From JAAXHH01 sp965248395 (GTDB lineage Bacteria; JAAXHH01): a DNA stretch of 64,000 nucleotides. The stretch spans positions 2,790,001 through 2,854,000 of the forward strand of contig OZ252103.1 of NCBI GenBank assembly GCA_965248395.1, given 5' to 3'. Under the pieces are notes generated by a model that searched no databases, was not told the origin of the DNA, and worked only from the letters and a program-made list of their open reading frames with translations. Positions within the stretch are counted from its first letter, which is position 1. Every line of letters begins with the position of its first letter. Below, piece by piece: positions 27,446 through 36,005 of this stretch. Both the position numbers and the translations under genes were made by a program.

Positions 27446-29488
27446 ATGAGCATTCGAATCGCCATAGACACGGGCGGCACGTTTACCGATCTCGTCCTGT
27501 CCGACCCCGACACGGGCCGGCTGGTATTCGACAAAGTGCCGAGTACGCCGGCCGATCCGAGCAGGGCACTGGTGGCGGGCGTCAAGGGACTCGTCGCCAA
27601 AGCGGGTTTCACCAGCGATGATATCCTGTTCCTGATTCACGGCACCACGGTGGCCACCAATACCATCCTGCAGCGACGGGGCGCCCTTACGGCCTTCATC
27701 ACCACCGAGGGATTCCGGGACGTGCTGCATATCCAGCGGCAGGATCGGCCCCACCTGTACAACATGCGTGTTCGTCGAACCCCCGCTCTCGTACCCAGGT
27801 CCCTGCGCTACGAACTGCCGGAGCGAACCCGTCACGACGGATCCGAAGAGCTGCCCGTCGACCTGGATCGACTGAATGCACTGATCGGGGCACTCAGGGA
27901 AGATGGCATCGAAGCGGTTGGCGTTGGATTCCTTCACAGTCATATCACTCCCGGGCATGAACAATCCGTCGGCGAAGCGCTGCGCCAGGCGCTTCCGGAT
28001 ACCACGGTCTGCCTCTCCTCCGACATGAGCCGCGAAGAAGGCGAGTACGAGCGGTTCAGCACCTGCGCCATGAACGCCTACGTTCAACCAGTAATGACGA
28101 ATTACCTGAAGAAGGTGGGTGATGCCCTGGCGGACTCGTCTATCGAGGCGCCGCTCTACGTCATGAAATCCAATGGCGGGGTTACGTCCTCGGAAAACGC
28201 GGCCGATCACTGCGTGCATACGATCCTGTCGGGACCGGCCGGCGGCGTGGTGGCCGGCGAGGAAATCGGGAAGCGGCTCGACCGGCCCAACCTTATCACG
28301 GCCGACATGGGAGGTACGAGTTTCGATGTGGCCATGATTCACGAGGGCGCCATCGCCTTCGCAAAGAATGCGGAGATCGACGGACTGGCCTTGAAAGCGC
28401 CCATGATGGACATCCACACGATCGGCGCCGGGGGCGGAAGCATCGCGTGGATCGATTCGGGCGGAGCCCTGCGCGTGGGTCCACAATCCGCGGGCGCCGT
28501 ACCGGGCCCCGCATGCTACTGGACGGGCGGCACCGATCCCACGGTGACAGACGCGAACCTCGTGCTGGGCCGACTCTCGACAGACAGCCTGCTGGGCGGC
28601 GCCATCACCCTGGACCCGTCGGCGGCCAGGAAGGTGATCGAGGACAAGATCGCGAGCCGGTTGCGTTGTTCAGTGGAAGAAGCGGCCGAAGGCATCATCC
28701 GAGTGATCAACGCCTCCATGACGGCGGCCATCCGCAAGCTCACCGTGGAACGCGGGTACGACCCCCGTCTGTTCACGCTGATGCCCTTTGGCGGCGCGGG
28801 ACCGCTCCATGGGGTCGAACTCGCCCTGGAACTGGGTATACGCGACGTGGTCATTCCTGTCGCTCCGGGGGTCGCTTCGGCGGTGGGCCTGGTTTTTTCC
28901 AACCTGAGGTCGGACCAGATCCAGACCCACGTGGAACTGTTGAACCGGCTGGACGCGGGGGAATTCGACCAGATACTGGAAGAACTGACCGAACGAGCGT
29001 TAGGGGACCTGGAAACGTCGACAGAGGGAAACAGTCCGGTCATAAGCCGGCGCGTGGGCCTGAGGTACGCGGGCCAGGGCTACGACATTCCGATCGACCT
29101 GCCAGGCGGACCCGTCGATCTGGCAAAACTCGAATCCGCCTTTCACGTCGAACATGAGCGGCAGTACGGCTTCGCCCGGCGCGACCAGCGGGTGCAACTC
29201 GTGACCATCTGGGTATCCGTGGAGGTTCCGATCGCCGATGACCAGCGTAAACCCTCGGAACGGACAGAATCGGATACTCCCATGCCCGGTTCCATTCGCC
29301 CCGTTTACCTTACCGGAAACTGGGTTGATACACCCATCTACAGCAGAACCGGGCTCCGCCCGGGCCACCGCATCGTGGGGCCGGCGATAATCGAACAGCT
29401 CGATTCCACGACGCTGATCCGGCCCAATCAGAACGCATGCGTCGATGCCTGGAACCAGATTACCATAACCGGTTTGGGTACCCCATGA
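27446..29488 (+). CDS. hyuA: Hydantoinase A / 5-oxoprolinase family subunit
   Basis: ATP-dependent amide/lactam-ring hydrolase subunit A (N-methylhydantoinase/oxoprolinase/acetone carboxylase superfamily), 680 aa. It opens with the actin-like ATPase motif IAIDTGGTFTDLV, then LIHGTTVATN, TADMGGTSFDVA and GAGGGSIAW, and a C-terminal region with FGGAGPLHG. The partner subunit B follows with a 4-base ATGA overlap, so the two are made in equal amounts as in known HyuAB complexes. The ring or amide it opens cannot be read from sequence. Confidence 0.91.
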   Translation: MSIRIAIDTGGTFTDLVLSDPDTGRLVFDKVPSTPADPSRALVAGVKGLVAKAGFTSDDILFLIHGTTVATNTILQRRGALTAFITTEGFRDVLHIQRQDRPHLYNMRVRRTPALVPRSLRYELPERTRHDGSEELPVDLDRLNALIGALREDGIEAVGVGFLHSHITPGHEQSVGEALRQALPDTTVCLSSDMSREEGEYERFSTCAMNAYVQPVMTNYLKKVGDALADSSIEAPLYVMKSNGGVTSSENAADHCVHTILSGPAGGVVAGEEIGKRLDRPNLITADMGGTSFDVAMIHEGAIAFAKNAEIDGLALKAPMMDIHTIGAGGGSIAWIDSGGALRVGPQSAGAVPGPACYWTGGTDPTVTDANLVLGRLSTDSLLGGAITLDPSAARKVIEDKIASRLRCSVEEAAEGIIRVINASMTAAIRKLTVERGYDPRLFTLMPFGGAGPLHGVELALELGIRDVVIPVAPGVASAVGLVFSNLRSDQIQTHVELLNRLDAGEFDQILEELTERALGDLETSTEGNSPVISRRVGLRYAGQGYDIPIDLPGGPVDLAKLESAFHVEHERQYGFARRDQRVQLVTIWVSVEVPIADDQRKPSERTESDTPMPGSIRPVYLTGNWVDTPIYSRTGLRPGHRIVGPAIIEQLDSTTLIRPNQNACVDAWNQITITGLGTP

Positions 29489-31176
29489 AGACCGATCCAA
29501 TCACCCTGGAACTGATGCGCAATCGATGGACGGGCATCGCGGAAGAAATGTGCGCCGCCCTCATTCGCACCAGTTATTCCACCAATATCAAGGATCGCCG
29601 TGACTGCTCCGCGGCCATTGTTCAGCCTTCGGGAGAAATCCTAGCCCAGGCCGAATCGGGTGTGCCGCTCCACCTGGGCGTGATGCCCGGCGTGGTCAGA
29701 TCCATCCTGGAGGAGTATCCCGTATCGACCATGCGTCCGGGTGACGTGTACATTACGAACCTGCCGTACCCGGAAGGACCCGGTCACCTGCCGGATGTCT
29801 CCCTGGTATCCGCCATTTTTCATGAGGGACGCGCAGTGGCGCTGGCAGCCTCGACCGCCCATCACGTGGACATGGGCGGATTCGCCCCCGGCAGCATGCC
29901 CTTCGGCGTCACGGAGATCTACCAGGAGGGACTGCAGATCCCTCCGTTGCCCATATTCAGGGCGGGAGAGTTGAATGAAGATGTATTCAAGCTGATCAAC
30001 CAGAACGTGCGGACACAGTACGAAGTGCGGGGTGACCTGATGGCCCAGTACGCCTGTGCACAGATCGGCCAGCAGCGGGTAAGCGAACTCATGTCCCGGG
30101 AATCTCTGGATGAAGTCATTTTTTACTTGGACGAGATCCAGGACTATGCAGAACGCCGGATGCGGGCGGGTCTGAAAACGCTGCCGGATGGTGAGTATAC
30201 CTTTGAGGATTTCCTGGACGACGACGGCGTCACCGATACGCCAGTAAAGATCGCGGTCACCCTGACCATCACCGGCGACGAACTGCGCGCTGATTTCTCC
30301 GGTTGCAGCGACCAGGTTCTGGGTCCGTTAAACGCGCGACTGCCGGCGGCCGCTTCCTGCATAAGCTACGTCTGCAAGGCCGTAATCGATCCGGATCTGC
30401 CCGCCTGCGCCGGGGCATACAGGCCGTTGGACATCTTCGCCCCCGAGGGCTCCATCCTGCAGGCCACGTACCCGGCCGCGGTCGGCAATGCCAATATCCT
30501 GACGGACCAGCGCGTCGTGGACGTGCTGATGGGCGCGCTGTACCAGGCGGCCCCCGACCGGGTGTGCGCGGCCTGCAGCGGAGAGATGAACCTGGTCAAC
30601 ATCGGGGGTATGGATCCCGTGACGCGGGAGTACTACAATTACGTTGAAACCTACGCCGGCGGGCAGGGCGCCATGTCCGACCTCGACGGCGATGACGGCG
30701 TACACACCCATCTCACCAACACGCGGAACGCGCCCGTCGAAATCATGGAACGCACATACCCGTTGCAGGTCGAAAGGTACGGGTTGCTACCGGACACCGA
30801 GGGTCCGGGACGACAGCGCGGCGGATGCGGAATGATGCGTGAGTTGAAATGCCTGGGCGACCGCACGATCATCACGCTGGGATCCGATCGCCGCAAGTTC
30901 ACGCCCTGGGGCCTGGAAGGCGGGGGGAACGCGACGGGTGCCCACTGTTACGTCGTTGCCTCAGATGGACACGAAAAGGAAATACCGACCAAGACGCACA
31001 CTGAACTTTACAGGAACGACGTCCTGCGAATCGAGACACCCGGCGGTGGTGGATGGGGAGACCCCGCCGAACGCGGCAGAAAGCGCGTAGAGAAAGACAT
31101 CAGGGACGGACTCGTAAGCCCGGAAAGGGCGAATGATCATTACGGATATGAAAAGGCTCGATCGCGAGGGACATAA
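29485..31176 (+). CDS. hyuB: Hydantoinase B / 5-oxoprolinase family subunit
   Basis: Subunit B partner of the upstream HyuA, 563 aa. It has the family start DPITLELMRNRW, SCSAAIVQPSGEILAQ-like segment (here CSAAIVQPSGE), HLGVMPGVV, the GDVYITNLPYPEGPGHLPD core and the C-terminal GGGGWGDP. The ATG overlaps the hyuA stop by 4 bases (ATGA). The stop codon coincides with the first copy of a 14-base direct repeat and with the beginning of an AT-richer, opposite-strand island, so the end of this cluster is probably an insertion junction. Confidence 0.91.
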   Translation: MKTDPITLELMRNRWTGIAEEMCAALIRTSYSTNIKDRRDCSAAIVQPSGEILAQAESGVPLHLGVMPGVVRSILEEYPVSTMRPGDVYITNLPYPEGPGHLPDVSLVSAIFHEGRAVALAASTAHHVDMGGFAPGSMPFGVTEIYQEGLQIPPLPIFRAGELNEDVFKLINQNVRTQYEVRGDLMAQYACAQIGQQRVSELMSRESLDEVIFYLDEIQDYAERRMRAGLKTLPDGEYTFEDFLDDDGVTDTPVKIAVTLTITGDELRADFSGCSDQVLGPLNARLPAAASCISYVCKAVIDPDLPACAGAYRPLDIFAPEGSILQATYPAAVGNANILTDQRVVDVLMGALYQAAPDRVCAACSGEMNLVNIGGMDPVTREYYNYVETYAGGQGAMSDLDGDDGVHTHLTNTRNAPVEIMERTYPLQVERYGLLPDTEGPGRQRGGCGMMRELKCLGDRTIITLGSDRRKFTPWGLEGGGNATGAHCYVVASDGHEKEIPTKTHTELYRNDVLRIETPGGGGWGDPAERGRKRVEKDIRDGLVSPERANDHYGYEKARSRGT

Positions 31177-31189
31177 GCCTATTTCAGAT
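31176..31189 (+). repeat. 14-base direct repeat, copy 1
   Basis: AGCCTATTTCAGAT at the hyuB stop and at the 3' end of the last small membrane-protein gene. An identical copy lies at 31483-31496, at the 3' end of its paralogue. Confidence 0.7.
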
Positions 31190-31468
31190 CTTGTTTCTCT
31201 GACTTTTGGATTTCTCTTTGATCCAAAAAATCAAATACAACAAACCAGAATACCACAGACAATTGGCGATTAAAACCATGTATTCGTCAATATTATGTAC
31301 GTTCTGCGACACAAAAATAACTAAAGCTAGTCCAGGCATCTCCAACACAACCAATGAACCTCTGATTTGATCAAGAAGACTGTCCGTCAATACGGTAGAG
31401 TGATTCACCCAAACCAGAAGGGACCATAGCGGGAGCGACCAAAGCAAGGTTTTTGTTAGAAGAATCAT
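31184..31468 (-). CDS. Small three-helix membrane protein, putative immunity protein (copy 2)
   Basis: 94-aa membrane protein with hydrophobic stretches at about residues 8-27, 38-57 and 64-86 and a short basic tail. It is a paralogue of the gene just upstream: both begin M-LL-KTL-WSL--WS, share DQ-RG in the first loop and end in GLLYL-F--K-K. No family is recognised. Its place directly after a secreted zinc-phospholipase-like Rhs-tip gene suggests a membrane immunity protein, an inference from gene order. It is AT-richer than the flanking genes. Confidence 0.6.
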   Translation of the reverse strand: MILLTKTLLWSLPLWSLLVWVNHSTVLTDSLLDQIRGSLVVLEMPGLALVIFVSQNVHNIDEYMVLIANCLWYSGLLYLIFWIKEKSKSQRNKI

Positions 31469-31482
31469 CTGTCCGCGGACTT

Positions 31483-31496
31483 AGCCTATTTCAGAT
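31483..31496 (+). repeat. 14-base direct repeat, copy 2
   Basis: Identical to 31176-31189. Together the two copies bracket one paralogue unit and mark the tandem duplication that made the two small membrane-protein genes. Confidence 0.7.
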
Positions 31497-31815
31497 TTCT
31501 ATTCTTTGATTTATGGATTTTGAATTTCGCTTTGACCAAGAAAAACAGATACAGCAATCCGGTATTCACAAGAAAACTGGCAATTGTGACCAGACCCATA
31601 TCTATATTATGATTCATAAACCCGGTCACTGATATCCCTATAAGCGAAGGAATGACTACCACCATTCCAGGAAGTAGCATCACTGCTAAAACTATACCTC
31701 TGACTTGGTCAATAGCGCTATTCGTCAATGGAAAAAAATACAACGAACAAACCAGAAGGGACCAAAGGGACCAAATCGAGAGCGACCAAATCAAGGTTTT
31801 TCTTAAAAGAACCAT
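31486..31815 (-). CDS. Small three-helix membrane protein, putative immunity protein (copy 1)
   Basis: 109-aa membrane protein with hydrophobic stretches at about residues 7-30, 40-64 and 72-93 and a lysine-rich C-terminus. It starts only 8 bases after the stop of the Rhs-tip gene, so it is almost surely translated from the same message. It is the paralogue of the 94-aa protein downstream, with a few extra residues in the first helix and second loop. Function is unknown; immunity to the upstream lipase-like toxin is the best guess. Confidence 0.63.
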   Translation of the reverse strand: MVLLRKTLIWSLSIWSLWSLLVCSLYFFPLTNSAIDQVRGIVLAVMLLPGMVVVIPSLIGISVTGFMNHNIDMGLVTIASFLVNTGLLYLFFLVKAKFKIHKSKNRNLK

Positions 31816-31823
31816 AGGTCAGT

Positions 31824-32546
31824 TCACCTTCGTTCTTCCGCTTCTTTTTTCTTTCTAACAACATCTATGTAAAACTGCCGAATTTTCTCTTCAGTCTCCA
31901 CGAGCTTCTCGTCTGATATTGATCTCTCCTGAATGTAATGCCAAACGCCTACTGCTAAACCGAGTGGAGTATCTAGTCCCAGCCATACTTGAAACCCTTC
32001 ATGAACAGGTGAGGTAGAATCCATGATTGGATGTAAAGCCTCTCCTAAGGCATTAAGAGCCTCGTCGCCATCCTTCGTCATAAACTCATTCAGCTTTTTA
32101 TCCATAAACTCATTCATAAGCTGCTTGGCTTCTTCGGCACTTTGACCCGGACTTCGCATCGCGTGCTTGTATGATCCTTCCCTGCTTTGACCTTTATCGA
32201 CATAAGCACTTGCCGACTGAAGGATCTTGATCTGACGACTGTCTAATAGTCCTTTGAATGCGCCGGTCAGGATCCTATTGTGCACCTCTTTAGACCATCT
32301 ACCATCGGGATCTACGTATCGGAGAGGGTTGTTAAAGCCATATACATAAGGAGAATTGCTGAACATCCTCCCTTTATCGGTGCGTATGCTGATTCTTAAC
32401 AATGTGCTCGGGTCCAGTGTATTGAGCACCGGATCGGGCGTGACGAAGCGGCCAACCCCACTGCTGTACATGCGTTCGGCGTGAACTAGATTTACAAGAC
32501 CGGTTGATACAACCAAAAATATCAAAAATACACTTCTGCGTAACAT
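31824..32546 (-). CDS. Secreted Rhs-tip protein with zinc phospholipase C-like domain (putative toxin)
   Basis: 240-aa exported protein. Residues 1-23 are a signal peptide (MLRRSVFLIFLVV...). Residues 26-83 are the very end of an Rhs/YD-repeat core: YSSGVGRFVTPDP, then YVYGFNNPLRYVDPDG. From W84 on, the sequence carries every zinc-ligand position of Bacillus-type phospholipase C in order: W84, H89, D117, H128, H172, D176, H182, H203 and E207. Spacings H-x3-D-x5-H (ALHPIMDSTSPVH) and H-x3-E match exactly. The ATG at 32546 follows AAAGGAG. Two membrane-protein genes follow at once, suggesting toxin plus immunity. The rest of the Rhs core is absent. Toxin activity is inferred. Confidence 0.7.
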   Translation of the reverse strand: MLRRSVFLIFLVVSTGLVNLVHAERMYSSGVGRFVTPDPVLNTLDPSTLLRISIRTDKGRMFSNSPYVYGFNNPLRYVDPDGRWSKEVHNRILTGAFKGLLDSRQIKILQSASAYVDKGQSREGSYKHAMRSPGQSAEEAKQLMNEFMDKKLNEFMTKDGDEALNALGEALHPIMDSTSPVHEGFQVWLGLDTPLGLAVGVWHYIQERSISDEKLVETEEKIRQFYIDVVRKKKEAEERR

Positions 32547-32575
32547 ATGCACTCCTTTCTGGCGAGATGTGAAAA

Positions 32576-33970
32576 TCAGTACTTACCTGTACGTCGGAAC
32601 TTTTCGATACTCTCCGCCTGACGAAGATAATAGGTGTCCGGTAGTTTCAGTACTATACCCAATTCCCTGGCTTTGTTTCTATGCCAACGCGAACTTTGCA
32701 ACATTTCTTCGAGTTTTGGTAAATAAGATGCTCGGATCCGTTGCAGTTCGGTTTGATAATCGGATCCCGATGGAGCCAGGCCAGGATCGGGTACGTCGAT
32801 TGGTTGGCCCGTTGATCCCGGCTTAGGAAAGGGTTGAGGGAAGATAGTCTGGAATTCGGTCATGGGGGACGTCATCCCGGAATCGGGATCAATCGTATGT
32901 AGTTCCTCCGGTCCAGGAGATCCCGGTGAACTGCCCGGAGAACTCATATCGAGACCGGGCGCATCTTCCATAGCCCGTCTACTGATTTCAAAGTTAACTT
33001 TTGCGGCCATCAACTTACCTTCCATCTCTTGTTCCAACTGCCGTGCCAACAGATAATAGTAATGACCCAGATTCCAATGGGCGCTGGCAAACGTCGGATC
33101 CGTTGCCAGGGCCAACCGCAGTAAATGTACGGCTTTGTGCAGATCTGCTTCACTCTCATGAAAATGCCTTGCTTGATTCAAGAGCAATGAAGCGATATAC
33201 TCCTTCTTGGACAAACTGAGCAGGTATACCCCGTTTTCGATGGCTTTCTCGGGAATACCCGCTTCTTCCTTGTATAATTCGTCAGGGCGGTATCCTCCTC
33301 CCACCGTTGCATCAATGTTGTTCCTCTCAAAGCCATCAGCGACGTATCGCAGGAAGAAATGCCGGACGCTGCGCGATGCTTTCATTGGCCAACCCAACCT
33401 GTCCGCCAATACTAGATGCAGCATCGGCATGGTAATGCACGACCCGGTCCTGGTCGACAGGTAGCCGTTTAAGAACTGGTTCTCTTTCTGTGCGCCCTTC
33501 AAGTCATCCAAATCATAGGTAAAGGTCAGGGAATCGTTCCACCACCCGGACCGATAGAGATAGGTATTCATCATGCCAATACGTGATTCCGGATCGACTG
33601 CTCCCTGCATCAGCCTGTCAATCCTGTCGGCCATATAGTCCAAGATGTAATCGAATCTCGCTATATCAAGCTGGGGATAAGCATCTTTTGCGAGCACCAG
33701 ACACGCAATACCCAGGTCGATTTCTTCTTCCGGCAATTCGAGAATCTGCTCGATAGTTTGTCCCATGTAGTGCTCTTGAGCCATTATTCCTCCAGCATCC
33801 ATGCTTAGGCATATCATAATGGCTATAAACACCTTCGATATCTTGTTTCCTTTTCGATATTCATTTGGCTGGCTCGATACACTCCCATAAACTTCATGAA
33901 CGACACGATTCGAGACACCACTTGGATTCCTTGCCATGAAGCAATTCCACGGCAATTTGTAAAAATACAA
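32576..33970 (-). CDS. Exported SirB1/transglutaminase-like protein with TPR-like and proline-rich regions
   Basis: 464-aa protein with a late hydrophobic export signal (about residues 44-64, ending MAQ). A transglutaminase-like core of the SirB1 kind follows, with C178 in TRTGSCITMP and H204 in VRHFFLRY. Residues 245-312 are helical and TPR-like (two repeats, KAVHLLRLALATDPTFASAHWNLG-type). Residues 325-400 are rich in proline, glycine and serine. The TTG start follows AAAGGAG at about 10 bases; an internal ATG at residue 12 is possible. It lies 29 bases before the Rhs-tip gene's ATG in the same AT-rich operon. Its role there is unknown; it might be a protease or an export/processing helper. 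Confidence 0.62.
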   Translation of the reverse strand: MYFYKLPWNCFMARNPSGVSNRVVHEVYGSVSSQPNEYRKGNKISKVFIAIMICLSMDAGGIMAQEHYMGQTIEQILELPEEEIDLGIACLVLAKDAYPQLDIARFDYILDYMADRIDRLMQGAVDPESRIGMMNTYLYRSGWWNDSLTFTYDLDDLKGAQKENQFLNGYLSTRTGSCITMPMLHLVLADRLGWPMKASRSVRHFFLRYVADGFERNNIDATVGGGYRPDELYKEEAGIPEKAIENGVYLLSLSKKEYIASLLLNQARHFHESEADLHKAVHLLRLALATDPTFASAHWNLGHYYYLLARQLEQEMEGKLMAAKVNFEISRRAMEDAPGLDMSSPGSSPGSPGPEELHTIDPDSGMTSPMTEFQTIFPQPFPKPGSTGQPIDVPDPGLAPSGSDYQTELQRIRASYLPKLEEMLQSSRWHRNKARELGIVLKLPDTYYLRQAESIEKFRRTGKY

Positions 33971-34229
33971 AATGAAACATCTCCTTTCTGTTCAGAATTC
34001 TGGTAAACTAGATGCTAAACGTATGTGTTCTTGTACGATGATCACTTGGACAAGTTCCCAGCTTTAGCAAAGATTTCGCGCAAATCGAATAGTTCGAGTC
34101 ATAGCTTGAGCTAATCAATATCACCTTTGTGAAATCGGCAGGGTTTCGCGTATATAACTGTGCCAAATGTTTGGACTTATCCCTTGACCGGAACATAGAG
34201 TCGGGTTTCCTTCTTAACGATTAATAGTA

Positions 34230-35963
34230 ATGCAACCCAACACGATTGGATTCCCTCATAAATCAAATCCCTTGAATCAGCCTATCCTTGAATTAAACGA
34301 TCTTTCCTTCACCTACCGGGGCACCACGCTTCCCGCGCTAAACGGGATCACTTACAGCCATCACCGCGGCGAATTCACCGTCATCGTTGGTGAAACCGGC
34401 GCGGGAAAATCCACCCTGTGCCGATGCCTCAACGGCCTCATACCCTCGTTCATAAAGGGCAGGTTGGAAGGCGATCTCCAGGTAGCCGGCACTCAGAAGA
34501 CCAACCATCCGCAGGTCTACGAAATGGCTCGTATCGTCGGCCTGGTGTTCCAGGACTTCGAGGCACAGCTGTTCTCCACCAACGTCGAACTGGAAACGGC
34601 TTTCGCGCTCGAGAATTTCGCCGTGGACCGCGATGAAATGCAAAACCGCGTCGAACAAGCGCTGAACCGCGTCGGTTTGTCGGGCTTCGAACAAAGGGAT
34701 CCCTCCAGCCTGTCGGGCGGTGAAAAACAGCGGCTGGCCATCGCATCGGTACTTGCCGGCAAACCTGCACTGGTCGTTATGGATGAACCGACGACCGACC
34801 TGGATCCCCTGGGCAAAAGGGACATCTTCCAGCTTGCCCAGGTCCTGCGGAAGGAAATAGAGGGCATCATCCTGGTCGAGCATGAGACCGAACACGTACT
34901 GACCGCGGACCGGATCGTGTTGATGCACGAAGGACGAATCGTATGCGTGGGACCGCCAGATGAGATTCTCACCGACCCACAACACGTAGAACGGCATGGC
35001 GTACGGCCGCTCCAGACCACCGCCCTGCTCGCCGAGCTGGGGCTGGAGACCGACGCATTGACGATTCCGGACGCCGCGGCCCGGGTCCGTTCGGCAGGAT
35101 GGCGTGTCAAAGCTTCCGCCCAGGAGAACCTGGACGGCAGTCGGAAGCCAAAGTCAGACCATTCCGTCGTTCACATCAACAACCTGGTCTTTCGGTACGG
35201 GGACTCGCCGCCCGCTGTGGACGGCGTTTCACTGGATATCATGGCCGGCGAGTTTGTCGCCCTGGTCGGCCAGAACGGCTGTGGAAAGACGACGCTTGCC
35301 AAGCACCTCAACGGACTGCACGCTCCGACGGAAGGGAGTGTGGAGGTCCTGGGGACGTCCACTTCGGAGTGGACCCTTCCCGAACTTGGGCGCCGCGTCG
35401 GGTACGTATTCCAGAATCCGGACCACCAGATATTCGCAAATACCATTCTGGAGGAAATCGCCTTCGGCCCTCGAAACTACGGTCTGGCGGAAGAAGTGAT
35501 CAGTGAAAAGGTGGATGCAGCCCTGGAATTAACCGGTCTGGCCGGCCGTGAAGATGCGGATCCCTTCAACCTGACCCGGGGAGAGAGACAGCAACTGGCC
35601 GTGGCTTCCGTGCTGGCCACGGACCCCGACATTCTAGTCCTGGACGAACCGACAACGGGGCTGGATTACCACGGCCAGGTCGCCATCCTGGGCCTGATCC
35701 GCAGACTGAACGATTCCGGGAAAACGGTCATCATCATCACCCACTCCATGTGGGTCGTCGCCGAGTATGCCGACCGCTGCATCATCATGTCCGGGGGACG
35801 TGTCGTCCGGGACGGGGACGTCCGGTCGTGTTTCCAAGATCCGGAGCTGCTTGAATCGCTGTATCTGGAAGCGCCCGAAGCCGTACGCATCGGGTACGAA
35901 TTCGGACTCGTCGTGCGGTCCGTCGAAGAGATCGCCGCCAGCCTGGAAAGGTTGGACGAATAG
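34230..35963 (+). CDS. ecfA: Fused double ATPase of an ECF transporter (EcfA-EcfA')
   Basis: 577-aa protein made of two ABC ATPase domains. Domain 1 (about 18-280) has Walker A GETGAGKST, signature LSGGEKQR and Walker B VVMDEPTTDLD. Domain 2 (about 310-560) has GQNGCGKTT, the altered signature LTRGERQQ and Walker B LVLDEPTTGLD. It energises vitamin uptake through EcfT, whose gene follows 42 bases later. The weaker second signature suggests unequal ATP sites. No S component is adjacent; BioY at 7.6 kb is the only one in view. There is no clear ribosome-binding site before the ATG. Confidence 0.9.
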   Translation: MQPNTIGFPHKSNPLNQPILELNDLSFTYRGTTLPALNGITYSHHRGEFTVIVGETGAGKSTLCRCLNGLIPSFIKGRLEGDLQVAGTQKTNHPQVYEMARIVGLVFQDFEAQLFSTNVELETAFALENFAVDRDEMQNRVEQALNRVGLSGFEQRDPSSLSGGEKQRLAIASVLAGKPALVVMDEPTTDLDPLGKRDIFQLAQVLRKEIEGIILVEHETEHVLTADRIVLMHEGRIVCVGPPDEILTDPQHVERHGVRPLQTTALLAELGLETDALTIPDAAARVRSAGWRVKASAQENLDGSRKPKSDHSVVHINNLVFRYGDSPPAVDGVSLDIMAGEFVALVGQNGCGKTTLAKHLNGLHAPTEGSVEVLGTSTSEWTLPELGRRVGYVFQNPDHQIFANTILEEIAFGPRNYGLAEEVISEKVDAALELTGLAGREDADPFNLTRGERQQLAVASVLATDPDILVLDEPTTGLDYHGQVAILGLIRRLNDSGKTVIIITHSMWVVAEYADRCIIMSGGRVVRDGDVRSCFQDPELLESLYLEAPEAVRIGYEFGLVVRSVEEIAASLERLDE

Positions 35964-36005
35964 TTCCAGGCTGACTCGGAACACGTCAGGTTCACAGGCT
36001 CGCCC

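Noticed and set aside
34008..34196. 62-aa minus-strand frame upstream of the AT-rich island genes
   Set aside because: No ribosome-binding site, no hydrophobic or domain pattern. It may be leader sequence of the island operon.
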